Below, piece by piece: positions 1 through 5,592 of a DNA stretch of 5,592 bases. Origin of the DNA: ANME-2 cluster archaeon (GTDB lineage: Archaea; Halobacteriota; Methanosarcinia; Methanosarcinales; Methanogasteraceae); NCBI GenBank assembly GCA_003601535.1, contig PIXW01000123.1:1-5592 (forward strand), in the 5' to 3' direction. Every line of letters begins with the position of its first letter. The stretch's first letter is position 1. Made by a program: the position numbers and the translations under genes. The notes beneath the pieces are model-generated. The model did no database searches. It saw nothing but the letters and a program-made list of their open reading frames with translations, and was not told the origin of the DNA.

Positions 1-697
1 CAGGTTTTGTGAGATACTCCAGTTTATCGATCTGTTTTACGAGCCCATACATCTCCTTATTTTTCTGCAATCCAACCTCTGCGTAATTCGTTGGTTTCAG
101 AAATCGTATCTCAGGCAGATTCTCATACCTGGGATTCGGAATGAATCCTTCCTTCAACAGGAAGTATGAAGCCCCAGCCTTTTCTCTAAAAAAATCATAG
201 ATGGAAGAGAAATCCCTGCAAACCCAGTTAGCCATCTTCAGCGTCTTATTGGAAGAGTTTATCGTTACATGTCCATATCCTGGCGGTATGATCACCTTAT
301 CACCGGCGCCAGCGTTAACCACGATCACATCAGAAACGGTGTCGCCTTCTCTCTTCTGAAACAGATAATGTGCCTCACCTTCAAGCACCTCGTACAACTC
401 CCCGTAGTTATTCGGGTGATCATGTCCTGCCGTCTTCACATATTCCACACCGAGCATTCCTGGCGGTATGATCGTGATATCATATCGCAGACGGTGTTCG
501 ATGATCTGCTGGTAATCCGCCTTGCTCAGTGACAGATCCCGGTACATGTAGTATAACTCGATATTAGGCGCGTCTATCTGCGAGCGATCATACAGCACAT
601 CATCCATATCATGCAGCATCCTGACATCTGGTTTCCTTTCAGCCAATATATCTGAAATCATCACTTGATATGGAGATATATCCGTATAAAAAACCAT
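1..697 (-). CDS. pgiA: Cupin-type glucose-6-phosphate isomerase, 3' end missing at window edge
   Basis: This gene interconverts glucose 6-phosphate and fructose 6-phosphate in the cytoplasm, using the metal-dependent cupin fold found in archaea rather than the classical PGI fold. My minus-strand translation gives 232 codons with no stop before the left edge. Visible marks are DVLYD near residue 32, LYYMYRD near 48, RYDITIIPPG at 71-80, and the first cupin motif at 87-110. That motif holds H92 and H94, then E100 in GELYEVLEGEAH. The second motif, PPGYGH, ends at H143. H92, H94, E100 and H143 match the known metal ligands (two His, Glu, His) in order and spacing. The tail reads LEYLTKP, so probably only a few residues are missing. 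The start is the nearest ATG (697). The frame stays open into prf1, and Met13 (codon at 661-659) is an alternative because family similarity begins near residue 25. An exact 16-base repeat encodes IIPPG twice. Confidence 0.9.
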   Translation of the reverse strand, partial: MVFYTDISPYQVMISDILAERKPDVRMLHDMDDVLYDRSQIDAPNIELYYMYRDLSLSKADYQQIIEHRLRYDITIIPPGMLGVEYVKTAGHDHPNNYGELYEVLEGEAHYLFQKREGDTVSDVIVVNAGAGDKVIIPPGYGHVTINSSNKTLKMANWVCRDFSSIYDFFREKAGASYFLLKEGFIPNPRYENLPEIRFLKPTNYAEVGLQKNKEMYGLVKQIDKLEYLTKP

Positions 698-712
698 CGC
701 ATCGACATAGCC

Positions 713-719
713 CTTAAAG
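713..719 (+). promoter_or_regulatory. Possible TATA box for prf1
   Basis: CTTAAAG lies about 25-31 bases before the prf1 ATG, the distance expected in archaea if the transcript begins at or next to the start codon. The gene has no clear Shine-Dalgarno; only GTGAT directly abuts the ATG, which is too close for normal pairing. A leaderless transcript is therefore my inference. An alternative A/T-rich box (TATAAAAA, 685-692) would give a leader of roughly 30 bases. The box match is modest. Confidence 0.3.
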
Positions 720-743
720 TGAGAAAGACCGATATTACGTGAT

Positions 744-1982
744 ATGACGATATCGCAGGCACATAAACGATACGAATTCAAGCGCCAGCTCGAGGAGATG
801 AGGAGGATGACAGGAAAGGGCACGGAGCTGATCTCGCTTTACATTCCTCCGGACAAGCAGATCTCGGATGTGGTTGCACAGCTCAGAGCTGAGCACGGGC
901 AGGCAGCAAACATCAAATCAAAGTCAACACGTACGAATGTGCAGAGTGCGCTTGAATCGGTGCTTGCAAGACTTAAATATTATCCAAGACCGCCTGAAAA
1001 TGGAATTGTAATCTTCTGCGGAACACTTGATCTCGGCGGGCATCGAACATCGCTGGATACAAGAATCATCGAGCCACACGAGCCGATCACTTCATACAAA
1101 TACCACTGCGACTCATCCTTTTATCTGGATCCGCTTGAGGAGATGTTAAAAGAGAAAAAAACGTTCGGGCTCCTCGTACTCGACAGAAGAGAGGCTACCA
1201 TAGGACTGCTGCGCGGCAAATCTGTCGAGGCGCGGAAGCATCTGACATCCACGGTTCCTGGAAAACAGCGAAAAGGCGGTCAGAGTGCAAGGAGATTTCA
1301 GCAACTGCGTCTCATTGCAATCCACGATTTTTACAAGAGGATAGGCGATAGCGCAAGCGAAATATTCCTTTCGATTGATCATAAGGACCTTGAGGGCGTT
1401 CTCATTGGAGGACCTTCTCCGACAAAGGAAGAATTCTTTGAAGGTGAGTTCTTCCATCACGAAATACAGAAAAAAATCATAGGGCTGTTTGATGTTGCAT
1501 ACACTGATGAATCAGGTCTTTACGAACTGATGGATGCAGCATCCGATGCGCTGCAGGATATGGAGGTTGTTAAGCAGAAGAAGATCATGCAGCGGTTTAT
1601 GCGGGAACTGGTGAGCGACAAGGGACTTGCCGCTTATGGAGATTCGCAGGTGCGTGCAAACCTTGATATGGGTGCTGTTGATACGCTGCTGATATCTGAA
1701 GACCTGAGGCTGGTGCGTGCAGAGATCGAATGTCCGAACTGCGGTTATACCAGAAAAGAGACCAGAAAATACATATCCGATGTTTTTGAAGAGACCTGCC
1801 CTGTATGCGGCTCTGATCTGAGGATCGTGGATACCGTTGACATCGTCGAAGAATTGACAAATATCTGCGATCAGATGGGCACGAATGTCGAGTTCATATC
1901 CACTGAATTCGAAGAGGGTGATCAATTGATGAGAGCATTCGGAGGAATGGCTGCGATTCTGAGATATGACACAGGGATATAG
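744..1982 (+). CDS. prf1: Archaeal peptide chain release factor aRF1
   Basis: This class I release factor recognises all three stop codons in the ribosomal A site and triggers peptidyl-tRNA hydrolysis. In archaea it works with an EF1A-family GTPase and then ABCE1. At 412 residues it has the normal family length. Domain 1 shows GTE (26-28, the counterpart of eukaryotic GTS), NIKS (56-59) and YxCxxxF (Y120, C122, F126), all used in stop-codon decoding. Domain 2 carries the catalytic GGQ at 178-180 within GKQRKGGQSARR. Domain 3 holds two CxxC pairs (C330/C333, C352/C355), consistent with a zinc-binding mini-domain. The start is fixed: an in-frame TGA lies at 720-722 and ATG 744 is the first start after it. 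The gene ends in TAG. It is divergent from the isomerase gene, and a 198-base gap separates it from the oxidoreductase gene, so co-transcription is possible but not shown. Confidence 0.97.
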   Translation: MTISQAHKRYEFKRQLEEMRRMTGKGTELISLYIPPDKQISDVVAQLRAEHGQAANIKSKSTRTNVQSALESVLARLKYYPRPPENGIVIFCGTLDLGGHRTSLDTRIIEPHEPITSYKYHCDSSFYLDPLEEMLKEKKTFGLLVLDRREATIGLLRGKSVEARKHLTSTVPGKQRKGGQSARRFQQLRLIAIHDFYKRIGDSASEIFLSIDHKDLEGVLIGGPSPTKEEFFEGEFFHHEIQKKIIGLFDVAYTDESGLYELMDAASDALQDMEVVKQKKIMQRFMRELVSDKGLAAYGDSQVRANLDMGAVDTLLISEDLRLVRAEIECPNCGYTRKETRKYISDVFEETCPVCGSDLRIVDTVDIVEELTNICDQMGTNVEFISTEFEEGDQLMRAFGGMAAILRYDTGI

Positions 1983-2004
1983 CCGGTGTAAAACAGTCAA
2001 AAGG

Positions 2005-2011
2005 ATTATAA
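2005..2011 (+). promoter_or_regulatory. Probable TATA box, originally of the broken ATPase gene
   Basis: ATTATAA sits in an A/T-rich stretch with purines just before it (AAAAGG). Its centre is about 26 bases before position 2035, where an ATG of the ATPase relic lies. That spacing would give a leaderless start for the ancestral ATPase. Because no equally good box precedes ATG 2181, this element may now serve the oxidoreductase gene, leaving the relic as a leader of about 145 bases. The box is seen; its use is inferred. Confidence 0.4.
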
Positions 2012-2025
2012 GTTGTCAGTAAAGT

Positions 2026-2179
2026 ATGATGCTCATGCAACAACTTATAGAGCGGCGGTTCATCGACCGTGACCAGAGAGATGGTTTTTCTGGAAGACCG
2101 GTATGCCGCCGCGAGTCCTGAAGTTCCTGTCATCTATGGCAGGCGCAGGATTGGAAAAACCAGACTTCTTTTAAACTGA
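2026..2179 (+). pseudogene. Frameshifted, truncated N-terminus of an archaeal P-loop ATPase (ATPase_2-like)
   Basis: Two overlapping frames together rebuild the start of an archaeal ATPase of the Pfam ATPase_2 (COG1672-like) type, whose members open with a FIDRExEL-like segment followed by YGRRRxGKT. The first frame (ATGs at 2026, 2029 and 2035) reads LIERRFIDRDQRDG and then hits TGA at 2118-2120. The second frame reads REMVFLEDRYAAASPEVP, then VIYGRRRIGKTRLLLN, and stops at TGA 2177-2179. Dropping one C from GACC (2071-2074) joins them as FIDRDREMVFLEDRY, so a single-base insertion explains the break. The Walker A residues G, K and T are intact, but everything after LLLN, including Walker B and the rest of an expected protein of several hundred residues, is absent. 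The relic ends one base before the next gene's ATG. The family call rests on recall of the motif, without a database search. Confidence 0.8.
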
Positions 2180-2180
2180 T

Positions 2181-4877
2181 ATGAACCGCATCAAAAAAAC
2201 ACTCCAAAACATCAGAGGCGAGGTATACACCGATACTCCGACGCTGTACTGCTATTCAACCGATGCGAGCATCTACCAGATCATTCCGTCCGCTGTTGTC
2301 TGCCCGGTCGATGCATCCGATGTCAGTCTGTGCGTTACGGCTGCAAGGAAACTCGGAATTCCGGTAACAGCAAGGACAGCAGGAACCAATCTCGCGGGAA
2401 GCTGTCTTGGCGAGGGGATCATTCTGGATCTCTCAAAAAATATGAATAACATCATCGGCATCCATGAGAAGGATGGTGAGTTCTTTGTAGATGTGCAGCC
2501 AGGCGTCATCGTCGATTCTCTTCAGGCATATCTCAAGGAAAAGGGGTTATTTCTTCCATCGGATCCATCAAGTTCCGAGATCTGCATGATCGGCGGCAAT
2601 CTCGGCACGAAAGCGAGCGGGGCAAGGGCTGTGAAATACGGTACCACCGATCACTATGTAACTGATGTGGAGTTTGTATCGGCTGAAGGCGAGATCGTTG
2701 ACACCGCTCTCGAAAAAACCATTCCTGACAGGATATCCAGTAGACTCTCTGCACTGAAGGAGAGGCTGCTCAGTGATGGGGATGTTATCACACGTCTTGA
2801 ATCAAAGAAAGGCATAAAAACTGCGAGTGGTTACAATATCAGAGCCTTGCTTGACTATGAACGAATCAGCGACATAATTGCACATCTAATGTCCGGAAGT
2901 GTCGGGACGCTCGGTATCTTTACAAGAATACGGCTGAAAGTCCTTCCGATCGTATCCGGAACGTCGATCAGTGCGATCTATTTCAGGAATTTATATGATG
3001 CTGGCGATGCTGTTCAGTATATAAAAAAACTCGATCCGGTAAAGATCGAGATGATGGATTCGATATCTCTTGCAATCGTTGGGTCAGAGCATGACATGGA
3101 CATTCCAGCGAATGCATGTGCGCTCTTCGTTGAATTCGAGGGAGATGATCGAAGATCGAGAATAGACGATCTCGAGAGACTGATCAATGAGAAATACGAC
3201 ACATATAGGATTTTTTCTGAGTCAGATGATGAAAAAGTGCAGGAAAGGATATGGGCGGTCAGAAAAGCGCTTGTTCCAACCCTGACAAACTACGATGAGC
3301 ATATCAAGCCTGATGCATTCATCGATGATGTTGCTGTTGCTGTGTCCGATCTTGCTCCACTGATAGGCGATCTGCACAGGATATTCGAAGAATACAACAT
3401 AATATCTGCAATCTACGGGCACGCTGGATCAGGGAATCTGCATATCAGACCGATGCTGAATCTGAACGATCAGAAGAACATCGATCTGCTCCCGGAACTG
3501 GTAAACAGAGTCTATGAAACAGTATTCAAATACAACGGTACCATGACCGGGGAGCACGGAATGGGGCGTCTCAGGACGATGTTTCTTGAGAAGGAGTGGG
3601 GAAAGCAGATATATAACTATATGCGGCAGATAAAGGAGATATTCGATCCTGACGACATCCTGAATCCTGATGTCATGTTCAGTGACAGACATATCACAGA
3701 GGATATAAAATATCCAGCAAAATATGTAAATAAATTTGAAGAACGGTGCATTAATTGCGGATACTGCAAATCGGTCTGCCCGATATCAACCACGCTGAAA
3801 GGAGAATCCGGTTCAAGATGCTTTCTGCAACTTGTAAGGTTCAGAAATCTTGAGAACCCCACACCGGATGAGTCACACCATGCACAACAGATGCTACATA
3901 CATGTCTCGGCTGCCTCAGGTGTGCAACCAGATGCCCGAGCCATGCAAGCGTTGGGGAACTGCTTTTTTCCCAGAAGAATCCACCATTCTATATCAGAAG
4001 AACGATGCATGCATGGGCGCATGATTCCACCCGATTTGCGAGGTATGCTCGGTTCGCTGGGAGAATCGCATCTCCTGCTGCAAGAATCATGTTTGATAGG
4101 AATCTTCCGAAACCGAGGAAGAAGCCGCTGGCATTCAAGGATATCATGCAGAATCCGGATGCACCGAATGTCGCTGTATTCGTGGGATGTGCATCTGCAA
4201 TTCTCGATGACCGGGTCTTTGATTCGATGGTGAGAGTGCTCACAGCGAGTGGATTTAATGTCTTCGTTCCGGAGCAGCAGTGCTGCGGGCTTCCGATGAT
4301 TGAAGAAGGGATGTACGATCTGGTAAAAGAGACTGCAAGAGCAAACGTCATCGCATTTTCAGATGAGAAATACGATGCCATCGTCACTGCATGTGCATCC
4401 TGCACGATGATGCTCAAACGATTTGGGGAACTGCTTGCAGACGACGAACTCGGGGGTGCCGCAGCGAGGGTGTCATCGATCACTTATGACATCGGTGAGT
4501 TCCTTGTGACGTTTGCTGATGATCGTGTGTTTTCAGGAAAGAAACTGGATATCCGTGCAGCATATCATAATCCCTGCCATCTTGATGCTGCTGGTGTTAA
4601 GGGGGGCGATGTGCTGAAGAGAATCGTATCCGATTCTGTCGAACTTGTGGATGGATGCTGCGGCGGGGCTGGTGTGTACGGTTTTTTGCATTCTGATATC
4701 TCTGATAGGATATTTGAGCGAAAACTTGCAGATATTCGCAAAATCAATCCAGATGTGGTTGTTACCACCTGTCCGAGTTGCGAACTCCAGTTCAGGCGTA
4801 AGCTTGCGAAGAATAAGATCGATTGTGATGTCAGGAACATCGTAGAGATTGTGGATCGATATTGTGCTCAGAGGTGA
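2181..4877 (+). CDS. FAD-binding / Fe-S fused 2-hydroxyacid oxidoreductase (GlcD-GlpC fusion)
   Basis: This 898-residue flavoprotein probably oxidises a 2-hydroxyacid (D-lactate, glycolate or similar) to the 2-oxoacid and passes electrons through its iron-sulfur part to a membrane or soluble acceptor; neither substrate nor acceptor can be read from the sequence. A PCMH-type FAD domain spans about 33-255 with ARTAGTNLAGS at 64-74. The FAD-oxidase C-terminal domain follows to about 500, with GHAGSGNLHIRP at 413-424 and GEHGMGR at 457-463. Two 4Fe-4S motifs follow: C523, C526, C529, C533 and C575, C578, C581, C585. Two CCG domains come last: C670, CCG 701-703, C738/C741; then C799, CCG 826-828, C864/C867. 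There is no signal peptide or membrane span, so it is cytoplasmic or peripheral. The start is certain because an in-frame TAA at 2172-2174 precedes it with no other start between. No Shine-Dalgarno is visible. YdiJ-like or D-2-hydroxyglutarate dehydrogenases are alternative relatives. Confidence 0.92.
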   Translation: MNRIKKTLQNIRGEVYTDTPTLYCYSTDASIYQIIPSAVVCPVDASDVSLCVTAARKLGIPVTARTAGTNLAGSCLGEGIILDLSKNMNNIIGIHEKDGEFFVDVQPGVIVDSLQAYLKEKGLFLPSDPSSSEICMIGGNLGTKASGARAVKYGTTDHYVTDVEFVSAEGEIVDTALEKTIPDRISSRLSALKERLLSDGDVITRLESKKGIKTASGYNIRALLDYERISDIIAHLMSGSVGTLGIFTRIRLKVLPIVSGTSISAIYFRNLYDAGDAVQYIKKLDPVKIEMMDSISLAIVGSEHDMDIPANACALFVEFEGDDRRSRIDDLERLINEKYDTYRIFSESDDEKVQERIWAVRKALVPTLTNYDEHIKPDAFIDDVAVAVSDLAPLIGDLHRIFEEYNIISAIYGHAGSGNLHIRPMLNLNDQKNIDLLPELVNRVYETVFKYNGTMTGEHGMGRLRTMFLEKEWGKQIYNYMRQIKEIFDPDDILNPDVMFSDRHITEDIKYPAKYVNKFEERCINCGYCKSVCPISTTLKGESGSRCFLQLVRFRNLENPTPDESHHAQQMLHTCLGCLRCATRCPSHASVGELLFSQKNPPFYIRRTMHAWAHDSTRFARYARFAGRIASPAARIMFDRNLPKPRKKPLAFKDIMQNPDAPNVAVFVGCASAILDDRVFDSMVRVLTASGFNVFVPEQQCCGLPMIEEGMYDLVKETARANVIAFSDEKYDAIVTACASCTMMLKRFGELLADDELGGAAARVSSITYDIGEFLVTFADDRVFSGKKLDIRAAYHNPCHLDAAGVKGGDVLKRIVSDSVELVDGCCGGAGVYGFLHSDISDRIFERKLADIRKINPDVVVTTCPSCELQFRRKLAKNKIDCDVRNIVEIVDRYCAQR

Positions 4878-5036
4878 GGGATCCGGATTGTCTGCTGGTC
4901 GCCTCTCGTACCGCAAGCGCATACTCAACTGGTCTTATTCCTACAAGATTGCGATAAGCCAGTTAAGCGTTCTACGCTGCCCCATATCCTGAAACAGGAT
5001 CGCATCGATGTTGATGAGTTTATTGGATTATTGTAG
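4878..5036 (+). other. Open frame directly after the oxidoreductase stop; possible gene fragment
   Basis: After the TGA at 4875-4877 the same frame stays open for 52 codons to TAG at 5034-5036. The second half reads like ordinary protein (KRSTLPHILKQDRIDVDEF, then IGLL), but there is no ATG, GTG or TTG suitable as a proper start near its beginning. I do not recognise it. It could be a C-terminal scrap of a lost gene. It could also be a former extension of the oxidoreductase cut off by a stop mutation, though relatives of that enzyme normally end near the CCG domain, or it could be chance. A second frame over 4880-4954 is also open (LLVASRTASAYSTGLI) and may belong to the same broken gene. Confidence 0.3.
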
Positions 5037-5041
5037 ATTGA

Positions 5042-5239
5042 TATATTTGGGTATATAATCTATCTACGCAGTGGGCGTATCACGGCATCGTTCTTTCCCG
5101 TCTTACCGGCTTATCGCCCGCAATCAAGGCAGAGATTGTTGCCGCTGCCATCGAAGATCATGCGGGGGAGCTTTTCAGGTCATTCACGACGATAATGCCG
5201 GATAGTGAGAGAATCCGGCAGAAGGTTTTCTGCGATTGA
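5042..5239 (+). pseudogene. Unidentified protein-like fragment without a start codon
   Basis: The frame is open for 65 codons between TGA 5039-5041 and TGA 5237-5239. It has no ATG, GTG or TTG except an ATG at 5195, near its end. From about residue 11 it reads like a helical, charged protein segment (WAYHGIVLSRLTGLSP, AIKAEIVAAAIEDHAGELF, then RSFTTIMPDSERIRQKVF), with composition unlike the noise frames further right. I do not recognise the family. The lack of a start and the change of frame from the open stretch before it suggest the C-terminal end of a decayed gene. A chance open frame cannot be excluded. Confidence 0.35.
5050..5059 (+). promoter_or_regulatory. TATA-like box with no clear gene downstream
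   Basis: GGTATATAAT is close to the archaeal TATA consensus and lies beside a second A/T box (GATATATTT, 5040-5048). Transcription would begin near 5080-5085, inside the unidentified open frame at 5042-5239, where no start codon follows at a sensible distance. It may be an orphan promoter of a lost gene, may drive a non-coding transcript, or may be just AT-rich sequence. Confidence 0.25.
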
Positions 5240-5388
5240 TGGGTGGAGGCCGAATTGTATCATCGCTGCCATCTTCTCTGATCCTGTTTTCGGATTTCAT
5301 GCCGAGGAGGCTTGTGGGCAGTGCAGGGCTGCATCTTATTGGAGCTGTGGGGACTTGCGAGGCGTCTGTGCGATCACGGCATCGCTGC

Positions 5389-5449
5389 GGACGGGCGGGG
5401 TGTGAGTGGGGGCTGGAGAGTATGGATGTGGATTGCATGGATGCAGGGG
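5389..5449 (+). other. G-rich patch with possible G-quadruplex potential
   Basis: Runs of G occur at 5393-5395, 5397-5400, 5408-5412 and 5446-5449, with GG pairs at 5389-5390 and 5415-5416. Three runs of three or more are close together, but the fourth is over 30 bases away, so a three-layer quadruplex would need a long loop or a bulge. A two-layer form is easier. The patch also holds ATGGATG twice (5422-5428 and 5437-5443). Any function is speculative. Confidence 0.2.
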
Positions 5450-5592
5450 CATGTACTTATGTGAATAAACAAGAATGTAGGTAAAAATCAAAAGTTCGCT
5501 GGATAATTTACAGATATGCGAAGTAATGCGGATATGTAACGTTATATGAAATTGCGCCCAATAAATACCTGCTGTTCATGGCGACCTGATAA

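Larger units (their letters stand above)
4878..5592. other. Gene-poor region, 715 bases, with possible gene debris
   Basis: No intact gene can be supported here on either strand. The first half holds two open stretches described separately, in different frames and without start codons. A T-rich patch at about 5009-5049 could help end transcription of the oxidoreductase gene, since archaeal terminators are often plain T-rich runs; I see no hairpin. Roughly 5240-5455 is G-rich on the plus strand. The short overlapping ORFs there give cysteine-, arginine- and serine-rich peptides with no recognisable motif, so I treat them as chance. From about 5460 the sequence turns AT-rich. The last 85 bases on the minus strand are open down to a TAA at 5508-5510 and could be the end of a gene entering from the right, but nothing in the peptide supports this. 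No tRNA, CRISPR or insertion-sequence ends were seen. Confidence 0.6.

Noticed and set aside
269..532. An 87-codon plus-strand open frame across the isomerase gene
   Set aside because: It is antisense to a well-supported cupin isomerase whose metal ligands and family motifs are visible on the minus strand.
1146..2133. Several minus-strand open frames under prf1 and the following gap
   Set aside because: They are antisense to prf1, have no recognisable motifs and match what its codon usage would produce by chance.
3850..4233. A 127-codon plus-strand frame inside the oxidoreductase gene
   Set aside because: It overlaps conserved Fe-S and CCG coding sequence in another frame, and the peptide is rich in Met, His and Arg without motifs.
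3989..4928. Long minus-strand frames opposite the oxidoreductase 3' half (up to 164 codons)
   Set aside because: They lie antisense to an intact gene, show low-complexity Ser/Ala-rich translation and have no plausible family.
5007..5041. A TGATGAG motif resembling a C box of a C/D guide RNA
   Set aside because: The first base does not fit the usual purine and no matching D box (CTGA) follows at a suitable distance.
5079..5384. A 12-base direct repeat, ATCACGGCATCG, at 5079-5090 and 5373-5384
   Set aside because: It occurs only twice, with unrelated flanks and no inverted partner, so it supports neither an array nor mobile-element ends.
5184..5484. Three overlapping small frames (66-84 codons) on both strands near the right end
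   Set aside because: All cover the same G-rich patch, the peptides are Cys/Arg/Ser-rich without motifs, and none has a promoter or ribosome site that stands out.
5508..5592. Possible end of a minus-strand gene entering from the right edge
   Set aside because: Only about 27 codons are visible in AT-rich sequence with no recognisable residues, too little to call.

Overview
The window looks like chromosomal DNA from a euryarchaeon. The evidence is an archaeal/eukaryal-type class I release factor (aRF1), a cupin-type glucose-6-phosphate isomerase of the kind known from Euryarchaeota, AT-rich TATA-like boxes placed about 25-30 bases before starts, and the absence of clear Shine-Dalgarno sequences. 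A methanogen, alkane oxidiser or Archaeoglobus-like lineage would fit, but the genus cannot be fixed from this sequence.

Layout. Positions 1-697 (minus strand) hold most of a glucose-6-phosphate isomerase gene that runs off the left edge. It is divergent from prf1 (744-1982, plus), with only 46 bases between the two start codons. Positions 1983-2180 contain the frameshifted, truncated 5' end of an archaeal P-loop ATPase gene, cut off just after its Walker A motif. Its stop lies one base before the ATG of a large gene (2181-4877, plus), which encodes a one-polypeptide flavin/iron-sulfur oxidoreductase: a GlcD-like FAD module, two 4Fe-4S motifs, and a GlpC-like pair of cysteine-rich CCG domains. 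The last 715 bases (4878-5592) carry no gene I can support. They contain two open stretches without usable starts that look like gene debris, one good TATA-like box, T-rich and G-rich patches, and an AT-rich end.

How the genes relate. The three intact or near-intact genes belong to sugar-phosphate metabolism, translation termination and 2-hydroxyacid oxidation. They do not form a pathway, and nothing ties them together beyond adjacency. The most informative part is the intergenic wreckage: the ATPase relic upstream of the oxidoreductase and the unidentified fragments downstream suggest that the oxidoreductase sits in a spot that has been rearranged. I see no transposase, CRISPR array, tRNA, rRNA or defence system, and no convincing undescribed system.
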